Origin: Drosophila miranda
Lineage: Eukaryota > Arthropoda > Insecta > Diptera > Drosophilidae
DNA length: 64,000 bases
NCBI RefSeq assembly: GCF_003369915.1
Contig: NC_046674.1
Span: 31,437,657 to 31,501,656, forward strand
Direction: 5' to 3'
Shown here: positions 1-10,200 of the stretch, piece by piece
Layout: the number at the start of each line of letters is the position of its first letter
Position numbering within the stretch: the stretch's first letter is position 1
Translations under genes and position numbers: made by a program
Notes under the pieces: model-generated
Database searches by the model: none
What the model saw: only the letters and a program-made list of their open reading frames with translations
What the model was told of the DNA's origin: nothing

Positions 1-283
1 CCCGAAATGGATGGTGGATGGTGGATGGTCGTCAGTGTGAATAGCCTATTATGGTATTTCTTGTAGTGGAAACAACCAATAGTGATTACATCGATTCATC
101 GATAGTGACCATAAAGACCCGATATATTGGCATCAATATCAATATTTTTCGCAGTTGTAGCACGGCTGCAGGCAACTTTTCAATTGAAATGACGTAGTTT
201 TTAACTTGAAGATAACAAACAAAAAGACACGCGTAATTAATGGTTTTAACAATATTTTATTAATATAATATTTAATATGTTTT

Positions 284-431
284 TTACAGTATTTCCATTA
301 ACTTGTCTAGCTCTGCGGCATAAGCTTCAGATTCGAATTCGTACGACATGGTCGTACGACCAATCACGCATAGATAGTTATTGGGTGCTTCGTAGTCAAA
401 GCAGCACTTCCCAAGCCTTCGCAAGCGATAC
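284..431 (-). CDS. Possible terminal exon of an unrecognised minus-strand gene
   Basis: On the minus strand an open stretch of about 48 codons runs from a possible acceptor (…TTTAG at 432-433) to a TAA stop at 284-286. The encoded end contains FDYEAPNNYLCVIG and YEFESEAYAAELDKL, which has the composition of a real acidic protein tail rather than random noncoding translation. An AATAAA signal on the minus strand (256-261) lies about 23 nt past the stop, as expected for a 3' end. I do not recognise the family. I could not find an upstream exon in a compatible phase: the nearest GT (471) would leave a 40-nt intron and a stop in frame. It may therefore be a relic of a gene or an exon whose partner lies farther right. 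Confidence 0.33.
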
Positions 432-879
432 CTAAATTAGTAATATCCTTTCACTGACAATAAAAATGTACCTTATTCATAGAATACTATTGGTGCTGCT
501 TAGTTTCATGGAATTCATGGAAAAGTAAGCCTCACTCCAAAACTTAGTATTTTCGCTGATTTTTTTGATTTTATTAAATGAAAATCGGTATATGTCAAAC
601 TATCTGGTAAACTAGTGGTGTTAGTGTCAAATATCGATCAATCTCACACTTTTAATGCAACCGATGGCAGCATTAAAAAAGCTGAAAAAGCCAAAAACAT
701 TTCTAAAAATACCAAATTCCCGCAGCTGTCTCTAAAAAAAGCTAGATCTGACGGGAAAAAAAGAGAGATCAGCATCCCTGGTAGTATGTGTAGTATAAAT
801 TAATAGCCGCGAAACGAATTATGCCAAGTAGATTTTTGTAAAAGACAAAGGACCGAGAAAACTGGTGATAGCTGATCAT
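432..879. other. AT-rich noncoding stretch
   Basis: No supported gene. The plus strand has a lysine-rich open stretch (615-803) but it shows no coding bias, splice context or recognisable motif. Nothing else was identified. Confidence 0.4.
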
Positions 880-1112
880 TGAGTTCTGGTCATGATTTTC
901 CAGCGTGAGGTGCGCGTTGCGTTGCGGTTGTGTCAAGTGTTGCCCCACATCCATTCCATCCACACCAGCGAACGCCGATCGCCAGTCGTACAAGCGAGCG
1001 ATACAACAATGCGTCTGAGTGTGTGTCCGTGTGCGTGAACGTGAGGCATCCGAAAATTATTCATTCCTCGAATCATAAAATAAACGAAACGGAACAAAAC
1101 GGTCGGCGGAAG
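880..1112 (+). promoter_or_regulatory. Possible 5' noncoding exon / promoter region upstream of RhoGAP15B
   Basis: The stretch has the look of a Drosophila leader exon: a TCATTG initiator-like site near 877, then CAC/GTG-rich and GCG-rich sequence, A-rich sequence, and a consensus donor GCGGAAG|GTAATC at 1112/1113. The next good acceptor in the same direction before a coding exon is CACTTTCAG at 10181-10189, directly upstream of the RhoGAP15B start codon. This would give a noncoding first exon and a 9 kb first intron. This is inference from sequence pattern only; cDNA would be needed to prove it. Confidence 0.3.
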
Positions 1113-3494
1113 GTAATCAATACGCGTATTATGTGCAGAGCCGCCCAGCTAAAATGTATCAACAGGAACTAGTGGAAGCTCTAGCATATCTAGATCTTCT
1201 AAAGGTATCTCCCTGATACCAGACTTGTTTTTCACTTGGGCCGTTCCCCTTTGTTTTCTTTTTTTATTGTGGTATCTTCTATTGTTGTTGTTTGTAAAAT
1301 ACAAAAAAGGACATAAATCGGATTCGTAATTCTAGTTCGACGCCAGCAATCGAAAGGTAAAGTTTTTGTATTATTTTTTCAGGCTTCAGTTTCGTGAAAC
1401 CTGTAACACCATTGACCAACCTCTTACCCTGAAGTGTTTATCTTTCACCTGCATTCAATTCGTGGGCTCCTGAGATGTACATATTACACCGCCCTAGGTA
1501 TTTCCCTGATACGAAAACGATAGGATGGAAACGACCACTGTACATACATAAATGCATTTGTACCTCGTTGAGCCCGCATATTCCCATTTGTTGATAGTTT
1601 TCGATACTAATATTGGCAAATGGTCTGCAAATACTCTGTTTGTTGTAAAAGCTCCTAACTGCTTATCGCTACAGCTTTACTGCCAGAGCCAGAGCCGGAC
1701 CAAGAAGATAGCGGTCAACGGCGTCACCTGGTGACACAGAACGGCACAAGTGTCTCTTGGCCCGTCTCTCACTCTCTCTCTCCACTAACGTGGCACATTT
1801 CGCTGGTGCTGGTGCTCTCTGTCCGTCCGCGCCTCTTAATTGTTTGGCAATTTAGGCAATTATAAACATATTAGGTTTTCTGGCACACATTCACCGAAGA
1901 ACCTTTCCCCCCTCCATCACTCGGAATACTTACTCATACCCGTATCTGGCTTTTATACTACCAGTAAAACACTGCTATACGTCATTCGAGTATTGTAGAT
2001 AGTTGCGGCCCACGGCTAATAGCTACATATTTATGTAAGTCGATCAGATCAGCTGTTCTGTCGCACGAATAAAGCTCAAACTCGCCCCATTTATTTGACC
2101 GGGTACCTGAACAAGTTCGCGTTGGGGTTAATCGCTTTGGTCCGCCCAGAACTACTGTCTTCAGCAAAGGCCATAAGCCAGCCCATGGTTGGCCTAGACT
2201 CTAGAGAGCGAGAAAGATAGGGTGGATAGCGCGGATAACGATAACTGTCAACTAATCGCTGCCGGCCCCTACCCCAGTCCCCTCCCGCAACAGAGCCTTG
2301 GTCCCTTGGTCAGCGCAGGCGCGACATCCACGTCTACGTCCACAAGCAGCGCTGTGGCTGTGTCTGTGTCTGTGACTGTGCGTGTCTGCGTGTAGATCAA
2401 ATCACAAATCGATGTAGACTTCCATGCTACATACTGAATGCGACATAAAATGCCGTCAAGCAACTTGGAAATCGAGTCGCTCTGGCTGGAGCCTCGGAGA
2501 CTCTCCTCTGTCTTATATAATTGGGGCCATGGCAACGTTATGCCCACAGAGTGCTCTGTGCCCACTTCCTCCGCAACTTGTCCGTCTTTTTGCACTGTGC
2601 TCAATGAATATGACCCTTCCCTCGCTGGGAAGGGGGAGGGAGAAAGAGGAGCTGAGACGACGACGAATCAGCTTTTTATGCGCTCTCTTATCGCATTGAA
2701 AAGCATAAACAAACAAAATACAATGTTTCAACTCTGTTCATCATTCACACTCGTGCGAGTATGTGTGTGCATGCAGCTGTTTGTCCATGGGGAGTAGAGT
2801 GCTGTAGGGCTACTAGTGGGTACCGGCAGCGACGCTCCAAAGTGGATACACGCTATTAGATTATACGAGTTCTCGTACGGGTATTCGGGTACAGGGGTGA
2901 GAATCCCCGGCCAGAAACGTAGTACATGATGTATTCCTAAACTTCCTTTAAAATACAGAAATAATTCGTTTGAATGCACATACATATATATGTATGTACA
3001 TACATTTGTATGCATCTAGCTACTCGTATTTGCTCAAGCCAAGGCAAAACATAAACAATTATATAAAGCATTGCAAACGATGGTCGAAAAATGAACATAC
3101 CCTCTGCTACTGCATAAAAAACAACCAGACACTGTACCAACAAACAAAACAACAAACAAAAAGGGAGAGTGCAAGTGATTCATCCGAATAAGCACCAATT
3201 GCATATTCCCCGGGCAAATGCACATGAATGCAGATTCATTTGACATTGTTTATCCACGTACATATTTATGTATGCATGTACATAAATATGTACATGTTCA
3301 CATGCATACATATGTGCGAATGTATATGTACCGTATGTACATGAATTTCAGATGTGGTTTTAATAAATATTTCCGTATATTTACTCCATATATTGCTTTG
3401 GCAAACGTTCTCTCACCAACAACGGAACCAAGCTCAATTAAAGTTTTTAATGGTGCTATGTGGAAAAACAAAAACAAAACCAAAAACGAAAACA
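1113..3494. other. Noncoding region with simple repeats
   Basis: No gene supported. It holds GT/CT-rich low-complexity tracts (about 1760-1830 and 2340-2395) and ACATATGTATG-type palindromic tetranucleotide tracts (about 2975-3015 and 3255-3345), both common in Drosophila introns and intergenic DNA. Overlapping open frames on both strands here lack coding signature. If the leader exon at 880-1112 is real, this is RhoGAP15B first-intron sequence. Confidence 0.5.
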
Positions 3495-4503
3495 AACGAG
3501 GGGGAACGTTGTGAGTTGCTGCGGACACCGCAACTCTACGGTTATACCCGATACTAAGTCAGTATGGCTCTCCTCCGGCAGACGCCGCTAATATTAAACG
3601 ACACGACAAAGAGTGCGTGCGAGAGAGACAGAAAATCAGTCTGAGCGTGACGTCGGGCGCTGCGTAGCCACTGCAAATTGATTTGTTCCTATTGGCTATA
3701 AAAATGATCTGATCTGATCCAGATTCAGCAATCTGATAGATATGGTCGTTATCTATGATTCGCCCTTTGTGGGGGCGGAAGGGGGTGGGACGAAATTTTG
3801 AGATATACGTTTTAAAGTGAGATCTAACAGGAGTGCGGATACCAAATTTGGTTACTCTAGCCTTAATAGTCTCTGAGATTTTTGAATATCCCCAGATTTT
3901 CGTCCTTTGCGGGGGCGGAAGGGGGTGTGGCGAAATTTTGAAACAAACTCGTCTCGGTTCGATATATTAGGAGTGTGGATACCAAATTTGGTTGCTCTAG
4001 CTTTTGTAGTCTCTGAGATCTAGGCGCTAATGTTTTACTCTAAGCAAAGCCGCCTATGCTACGTGTGTGTTAGAGAGAGACAGGGCGAGAAAAAATGAAA
4101 TTGTTTTCTTGATGCTGGCTATAATAATAATACGATCTAATTCAGATTCCGCAGTCTTAAAGATATGGTCATTCTCTACAATTCTACGTTTTTGGTTTTC
4201 TCATATCTTCAAAATTGTGGATGCCACAGATTTTCGTCCTTTGTGGGGGCGGAAGTGGGCGGATCACAGAAGTCTGGATCCAAAACATCGTTGCTCTAGC
4301 TCTTATAGTCTTTGAGCACTAGGCGCTGAAGGGGACGGACAGACGGACGGACGGACAGACAGACAGGGCTCAATCGACTCGGCTATTGATGCTGATCAAG
4401 AATATATATACTTTATGGGGTCGGAAACGATTCCTTCTGGACGTTACACTTTTACCACAAATCTAATATACCCCAATACTCATTTTGAGTATCGGGTATA
4501 AAA
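3495..4503 (-). mobile_element. DINE-1/INE-1-like Helitron, near full length
   Basis: Starts on the plus strand with AACGAGGGGGAACGTTGTGAG and ends with GAGTATCGGGTATA, that is the reverse complement of the standard head (TATACCCGATACTC…) and tail. Internal hallmarks seen in reverse: GACGGACGGACAG run (4335-4365), TTGATGCTGATCAAGAATATATATACTTTATGGGG-type block split around 4386-4420, and repeated TTTGTGGGGGCGGAAG blocks. It has no coding capacity, as is usual for this non-autonomous family. It carries a GA-rich motif (TTAGAGAGAGACAGGGCGAG, about 4069-4088) in its middle. Confidence 0.82.
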
Positions 4504-5314
4504 TGGGAGCAAAGGTCTATGCAGTACATTTAATGCAAGCCAATCGAAAAATGAAACCAAATCAATTTTGAAACCCATTGGCGGTGTAAAATGTGTGTGG
4601 TAAATAACGGTTTGTTCTTTTTTTTATTACATACATATGTATGTATGTATGTACATATGTACATATGTAAGTATGGCCATTTAATGTGAATGCGCCAAAA
4701 TGTGTAGCTCGTGTCTAGTATTCCATATTTGATAGCCTTTTAGCTTTGCTGAGATACGAGTATCACAATCACAAAGCTTAAACAATAAACTGTTCTTTAA
4801 GGTGGTACGTCATTAGCTGAGACGTGTGACTGTTTTATATTTTTATAAAATATAAAATACAAACCGTGATCTCTAGAACGCTCTCCAGAGCCATCAAAAA
4901 TTGCTAAACTGGGAATAAGCCAATTACGAAGTTTCCCGAACAGATTTTTTCGGTATTTGGCAGTCGAAAATGTAATTGAAATTTGGCTGGCATTTCTGGT
5001 GTGCTAATGGAAAGCTGATAAGCCAGGCCCCGTTTAAAGCTCTGCCAGTAGTTCACTGGTGCTCTGCGGAATTTACTCCACAAAGGGAGAGCAAGGCAGA
5101 GGTCTGATTGTAAACTCCAACAATGAGCCAGACTGTTGACATTGATAAGAACATTGATTTCAGCGATTTCTCAACTGAATTGATCTGTCTTCAGACCAGC
5201 TTCAAATTCCTAATTATAAATACGATATCCGGAAAAAGTATTCTATACTTCTATACTTGTCTATACTATATTAATATGTTATGATTCATTTCTTATATGT
5301 ACATTCATACATAC
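4504..5314. other. Noncoding spacer
   Basis: Contains an ACATATGT tract (about 4628-4672) and otherwise unremarkable AT-rich DNA. No gene or element was recognised. Confidence 0.45.
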
Positions 5315-5752
5315 GTATTGTTGATCAGCATCAGTAGCCGAGTCGATTGAGCCATGTCCGTCTGTCTGTCTGTCCGTCCGTCCGTTCGTCCGTTCGTCTT
5401 GTTTAACGCCTAGTTTCCATACTCCTGCAATATCACACTGAATCAAGTTTGTTTCAAAATTTTGCCATGCCCCCTTTCGCCCCCACAAAGGACGAAAATC
5501 TGTGGCATCCACAATGTTAAAGATATGAGAAAACCAAAGATGGCAGACTGGATCAGATCGGTCAATTATTATAGCAAGAAGGAACAAATAAATTTGCAGA
5601 GGCTACGCAAACCCAGCCGCGCGCTTTTTCTCTCCCTTTCTCACACGCACTGTGTGCGCCCTCTGGCGGAGAGGAGTCGTGCTCACCGAGTATCGGGTAT
5701 AAAGGTAGAGTCGCGGCCGTGGCAGCGACTCACAACGTTCCCCCTCGTTAAA
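5315..5752 (+). mobile_element. DINE-1-like fragment (head missing)
   Basis: Begins inside the family's TGATCAGCATCA…CCGAGTCGATTGAGCC block, continues through CTGTCTGTCCGTCCGTCC, the AGGACGAAAATCTGTGGCATCC block and the tail AGTATCGGGTATAAAG…AACGTTCCCCCTCGTT. The head and central block are lacking, so this is an internally deleted, truncated copy. Confidence 0.75.
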
Positions 5753-6504
5753 GCTATGCATATGTAAATATTAAAATTTCAGGGCTTTTTCTCTAGGTGT
5801 ACTTATTCATTGCAAAGAATACATACATACATATGTACGTATGCACACATGCATGTACATACATATGTACTATTACATCAATCGCTGGGTTTGCGCCGAT
5901 CGTCATTGTCATTGTTATCGCTGCTCTGCCTCCCCGGCTATCACTGCCTTTTTGGACCTATAAATACGTGTGTAAATGTGATATCAGTATAGCAGTATTT
6001 AAGCGAATGCATGTGTTAACATATTTACATACATATCTACATTGATATGTTAAATGATATATATATGATATAGGTATCGTACATAGTACATACGTAATTT
6101 ATCCCAAATCTTGTTCCGATATTTTCTCGGCACAAATAGAGCTTCTGTGGAACATACTTATACATATGTACATATGTATATATTGTACATACGAGTATGT
6201 ACATATGCACATGCGATAATAATGACCTTTGGAAATCGGATTGCTCAGTGTCTTGTGGTAGGCACTACTTAGACTTGGATCTGAGAGAAGCCCCTCTCCA
6301 AAAGAGGACACGAAGAAGGCGACACCAAAAGATGCGCGGGGCACAGTGGGACACCAGCCGAAAATAATATGAATTGAATAATATGAATATACGCACCTGA
6401 CGGAGCTTTCAAAAATACACACAAGGAAACTTTTAGTTTCGCTGGAAAATGTAATGGAAATGGAAATGTATTCTACGTTTAATCACATGCTGCATTTCAG
6501 GTGG
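5753..6504. other. Noncoding spacer with palindromic simple repeats
   Basis: Two ACATACATATGTAC-type tracts (about 5820-5870 and 6160-6215). No gene supported. Confidence 0.45.
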
Positions 6505-6860
6505 AATAACATGTAAAAGGCGAAATTTTTAAAAACTAACTTGTCAAGGTCCGATATCACAGGAGTGTGGATACCAAATTTGGTTGCTCTAGCTCTTATA
6601 GTCTCGGAGATCCTTGAACTCACATTTTGCAATAGGCAAAGCCGACCATCAAACCTGTGTGTTAGAGAGAGACAGAGCGAGAAAGACTGAAATTTTTTTC
6701 TTGATTCTGGCTATAATAATTATACGATCTAGTTCAGATTTTGCACTCTAGAAGATATAGTCATTCTCTACGATTCTACATATTTTTGTATCCTTTGTTT
6801 TCTCGTATCTTTGAAATTGTGGATGCCACAGATCTTCGCTCAATCGACTCGGCTGTCGGC
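6505..6860 (-). mobile_element. DINE-1-like internal fragment
   Basis: Matches the interior of the copies at 3495 and 8470: GGAGTGTGGATACCAAATTT, GCTCTAGCTCTTATAGTCTC, then GTGTTAGAGAGAGACAGAGC and TTGTGGATGCCACAGAT. Both ends are missing and the last bases (CTCAATCGACTCGGCT) have lost the following head block. Confidence 0.72.
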
Positions 6861-8169
6861 AAATAGTTGTTCTTTAGAAATTTTGAGTTTATTAAATATT
6901 CCTTCCAATAACGATGATTATTTTACAAAATCAAACAATAAGATCAAGTTTTATCATAAAATTGTTTTTTTTTTTTGTACCTTTGTAAAAGTTATGTTGG
7001 ATTAAAATATAAATCAAAAATATACAATTATTATGTGTAGCAAAATTTTCTATTATACCTTCTTTATCGGTCCAAAAATATAAGAATTTCGAATGCCCAG
7101 ATCATGAAGCACCATTTACTCGGGCAGACAACAGTTTGAAAAACTGTACTTTCAAATGCAGCTTGTGAAGTTTTGTGATATCTTTATCTACATATGTATA
7201 TTAGTTCAGAAGCTATTAATTTAGCGAGCTAAAATGGCCGAATGTCCCACTGTGCGGCTGCTATAGTTGCAGCTGATTTTTCGGGAAAACAATAGCAGGA
7301 TGCCAGCTCAAACATACACGTACACGTACATATGTATGTAAGCATGTGTAATATGTAGTGTCCGATCTAACGTGACTCACCCGCACTCACAATCGCACTC
7401 ACGAGCGCACTCTCTTTGAACAAGTTTATTCATCCAAGATATCCAATGGAAAGCACAATACTCCCGTACGAGTACGTGCAAAGGGAAAACAGAATGAGAA
7501 TGGGAATGGAAATGACTACAATGGGTCTACTTAAACATTTATAAACAAAATCATTGAGCACTGCAGAAATGGAAACGTCAAGAGAATCAGGAGGCGAACG
7601 CGATGGCGAAGGAGAGGGATGGTAGAGGGAAGGAGAGAGCCCAGGGAGAACAGAACTCTCATTTAAAGTGGAGCGACCACTTAAGCGACAACGACCACGA
7701 CAGCGACAGTGCCAGCAGATGGCTCTGCTTTGCAGATTTGAAAAGTTCAGGGAACTGCAGCACAACACACTCACTACTGGCTCCACCAGACAGCCAGAGA
7801 GAGAGGGAATGACTTATGTCGGTATATGTATAGCATATGTAGGGCAATACCCTACTCAACAGCAGGTACATACATATATATGCAAATGGTGGTGATAATA
7901 TCATTCCTATTGAGGACAATCTATGTTGTGCTGGTAGATTAAGACCTTCCCTGATTTCCAGCTACGCCATTTCGTCACAAAGGTGTCGGCAGTGATCCTT
8001 TTCGATTCCTACATCTGTTTGATCTTCAGCGCAGAGCAGCGCTGAAGCAGCTTATTTCATCAATTTATTAGTTTAATCACAACTTTGACGATTAAAGGGG
8101 TATTTCCGGGAATCCCGGAGGCTAAAGGGAACGGCCAGAGGCCCGATACTTTTCTTTGTGATTCTTATT
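6861..8169. other. Noncoding region
   Basis: AT-rich to 7300, an ACATATGTATG tract at about 7318-7340, then purine-rich sequence with GACAACGACCACGACAGCGA short repeats (about 7680-7715). Open frames on both strands are low-complexity and overlap each other, so none is called. No gene supported. Confidence 0.45.
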
Positions 8170-8400
8170 TTTATAGCCGATACTCAAAGAGAGTGTAGGG
8201 GTATACTAGATTTGTGGTGACAGTGGATGTGTGTAACGTGCAGTAGGAAGGATTTCCGACCCCGTATATACTACATATGGATACTCTTGATCAGCATCAA
8301 TAGCCTAGTCCACACTCCAGATAGATCTCACTGTTACAAGTTTATTTCAAAACTTCTCATCGTATCGTTTTATCCCCAATGAGTGTGCAGCTTAGATCCC
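8170..8400 (+). mobile_element. DINE-1-like head fragment
   Basis: Head end TATAGCCGATACTCAAAGAG, followed by GGGGTATACTAGATTTGTGG, GGATGTGTGTAACGTGCAG, TTTCCGACCCCGTATATAC and TTGATCAGCATCAATAGCC, then a decayed piece with GTTTATTTCAAAACTTC. The CCGT run and tail are gone. Confidence 0.68.
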
Positions 8401-8469
8401 CCTCTTGAGCCCACGCTCATCTTTGATCACTTTAAGCTGAAATAAATATTCGACAGAAATTTAAACTAA

Positions 8470-9538
8470 AACGAGGGGGAACGTTGTGAGTTGCTGCGGA
8501 CACCGCAACTCTACGGTTATACCCGATACTTAGTCAGTATGGCTCTCCTCCGGCAGACGCCGCTAATATTGAACGACACGACAAAGAGTGCGTGCGAGAG
8601 AGACAGAAAATCAGTCTGAGCGTTACGTCGGGCGCTGCGTAGCCACTGCAAATTGATTTGTTCCTTTTGGCTATAAAAATGATCTGATCTGATCCAGATT
8701 CAGCAATCTGATAGATATGATCATTATCTATGATTCGCCCTTTGTGGGGGCGGAAGGGGGTGGGGCGAAATTTTGAGATATACGTTTTAAAGTGAGATCT
8801 AACAGGAGTGCGGATACCAAATTTGGTTACTCTAGCCTTAATAGTCTCTGAGATTTGTGAATATCCCCAGATTTTCGTCCTTTGCGGGGGCGGAAGGGGG
8901 TGTGGCGAAATTTTGAAACAAACGCGTCTCGGTCCGATATCACAGGAGTGTGGATACCAAATTTGGTTGCTCTAGCTTTTATAGTCGCTGAGATCTAGGC
9001 GCTAATGTTTTACTCTAAGCAAAGCCGGCTATGCTACGTGTGTGTTAGAGAGAGACAGGGCGAGAAAAAAATGAAATTGTTTTCTTGATGCTGGCTATAA
9101 TAATAATACGATCCAATTCAGATTCTGCAGTCTAAAAGATATGGGCATTCTCTACGATTCTGCGTTTTTGGTTTTCTCATATCTTTAAAAATGTGGATGC
9201 CACAGATTTTCGTTCTTTGTGGGGGCGGAAGTGGACGGGGCGAAGTTTTGAAATATTTTTGTAGCAGTGACATATCACAGAAGTCTGGATCTAAAACATC
9301 GTTGCTCTAGCTCTTATAGTCTTTGAGCACTAGGCGCTGAAGGGGACGGACAGACGGACAGACGGACGGACGGACAGACGGACAGACAGACATGGCTCAA
9401 TCGACTCGGCTATTGATGCTGATCAAGAATATATATACTTTATGGGGTCGGAAACGATTCCTTCTGGACGTTACACACATCCACTTTTACCACAAATCTA
9501 ATATACCCCAATACTCATTTTGAGTATCGGGTATAATA
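8470..9538 (-). mobile_element. DINE-1/INE-1-like Helitron, near full length
   Basis: Nearly identical in order and sequence to the copy at 3495-4503, with the same two ends and an expanded GACGGACAGACGG run (9347-9390). Two such similar full-length copies 4 kb apart in the same orientation suggest recent activity or local duplication. It also carries the TTAGAGAGAGACAGGGCGAG motif (about 9045-9066). Confidence 0.82.
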
Positions 9539-9630
9539 ACTCTACCTACGCCTACCCCTACCCTACTTAATCTGAATATAAATATAAATAAATCTAGATC
9601 TAAATAAATGATAATGAGATAATCGTCGGG

Positions 9631-9960
9631 CTAATTGGAGAACTGCAGCCGTCGCCGGGCGAGGGCCAATCGCATCAGCCTGCGCTGCTCCAGCTCGTGC
9701 AGCTGCTGCCGGACGAGCAGTCGATGCAGCAGCTCCACCTTGGCGTAGCTCTCGGCCCTCCGGTGCAACAGTAGCTGGTGCTCTGCGATCCGGGGGTCGA
9801 TTCGGCTTCCATTCGAGTCCCCTGGGCTGATTGGCCCGACAATTTCTTCGGTTAGAGCATGGCCTTGATATATGGTCCGCAGGAGCTGCATCAGCAGACG
9901 GACGAGGGTGAGCCAGAAAGTGCACGACTTTTGGCAGAATGTATCGGTGATCGTGGCCAT
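9631..9960 (-). CDS. Small uncharacterised protein, 109 aa, with its own TATA promoter
   Basis: Single-exon frame from ATG (9958-9960) to TAG (9631-9633). The protein starts MATITDTFCQKS, has a hydrophobic segment (about residues 14-30, FWLTLVRLLMQLLRTIY) and a strongly helical Leu/Arg/Gln-rich C-terminal half (about 65-107) likely to form an amphipathic helix. I do not recognise the family. Third positions are GC-rich (CTG, CTC, CAG, CGC), as in the neighbouring true genes and unlike the noncoding flanks. A TATAAA on this strand at 10017-10022, a CTCACACT initiator-like site about 30 nt downstream, and a short leader of about 30 nt make a compact, plausible promoter. It lies just upstream of and antisense to the RhoGAP15B 5' region, and would be nested in that gene's first intron if the leader exon at 880 is real. 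A longer frame in another phase (9563-10036) overlaps it and I consider that a shadow. Confidence 0.6.
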   Translation of the reverse strand: MATITDTFCQKSCTFWLTLVRLLMQLLRTIYQGHALTEEIVGPISPGDSNGSRIDPRIAEHQLLLHRRAESYAKVELLHRLLVRQQLHELEQRRLMRLALARRRLQFSN

Positions 9961-10016
9961 CCTGCTTGCTTGAATTGATGCGATCGAGTGTGAGGGCCAG
10001 CCATGGAAGTCGGGTC

Positions 10017-10022
10017 TTTATA
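10017..10022 (-). promoter_or_regulatory. TATA box of the small minus-strand gene
   Basis: TATAAA read on the minus strand, flanked by GC-richer sequence. The spacing of about 30 nt to an initiator-like CTCACACT and about 57 nt to the ATG at 9960 fits a Drosophila core promoter. Confidence 0.5.
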
Positions 10023-10200
10023 GAAGCCTCAGGCACCTGCTGCCTTTACCTGAAAGCCCTCTTTATCTCCCTAAGCCCTCGAAATTCCTCAAAGGTAATC
10101 ATCATAGGGCCTACCTGGACACCTATCGTCCGATACCATGATATCCCCGCAATAAACAAATAAAACGCAATCCTTTCTCTCACTTTCAGACGACTCTGCC

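Noticed and set aside
3255..3345. Palindromic ACATATGT tracts as possible regulatory palindromes or CRISPR-like repeats
   Set aside because: Irregular simple repeats without spacers, abundant in Drosophila noncoding DNA.
9563..10036. 157-codon minus-strand frame overlapping the small 109-aa gene
   Set aside because: Low-complexity Arg/Ala/Pro composition typical of a shadow of a GC-rich gene in another frame; its start lies upstream of the TATA box.
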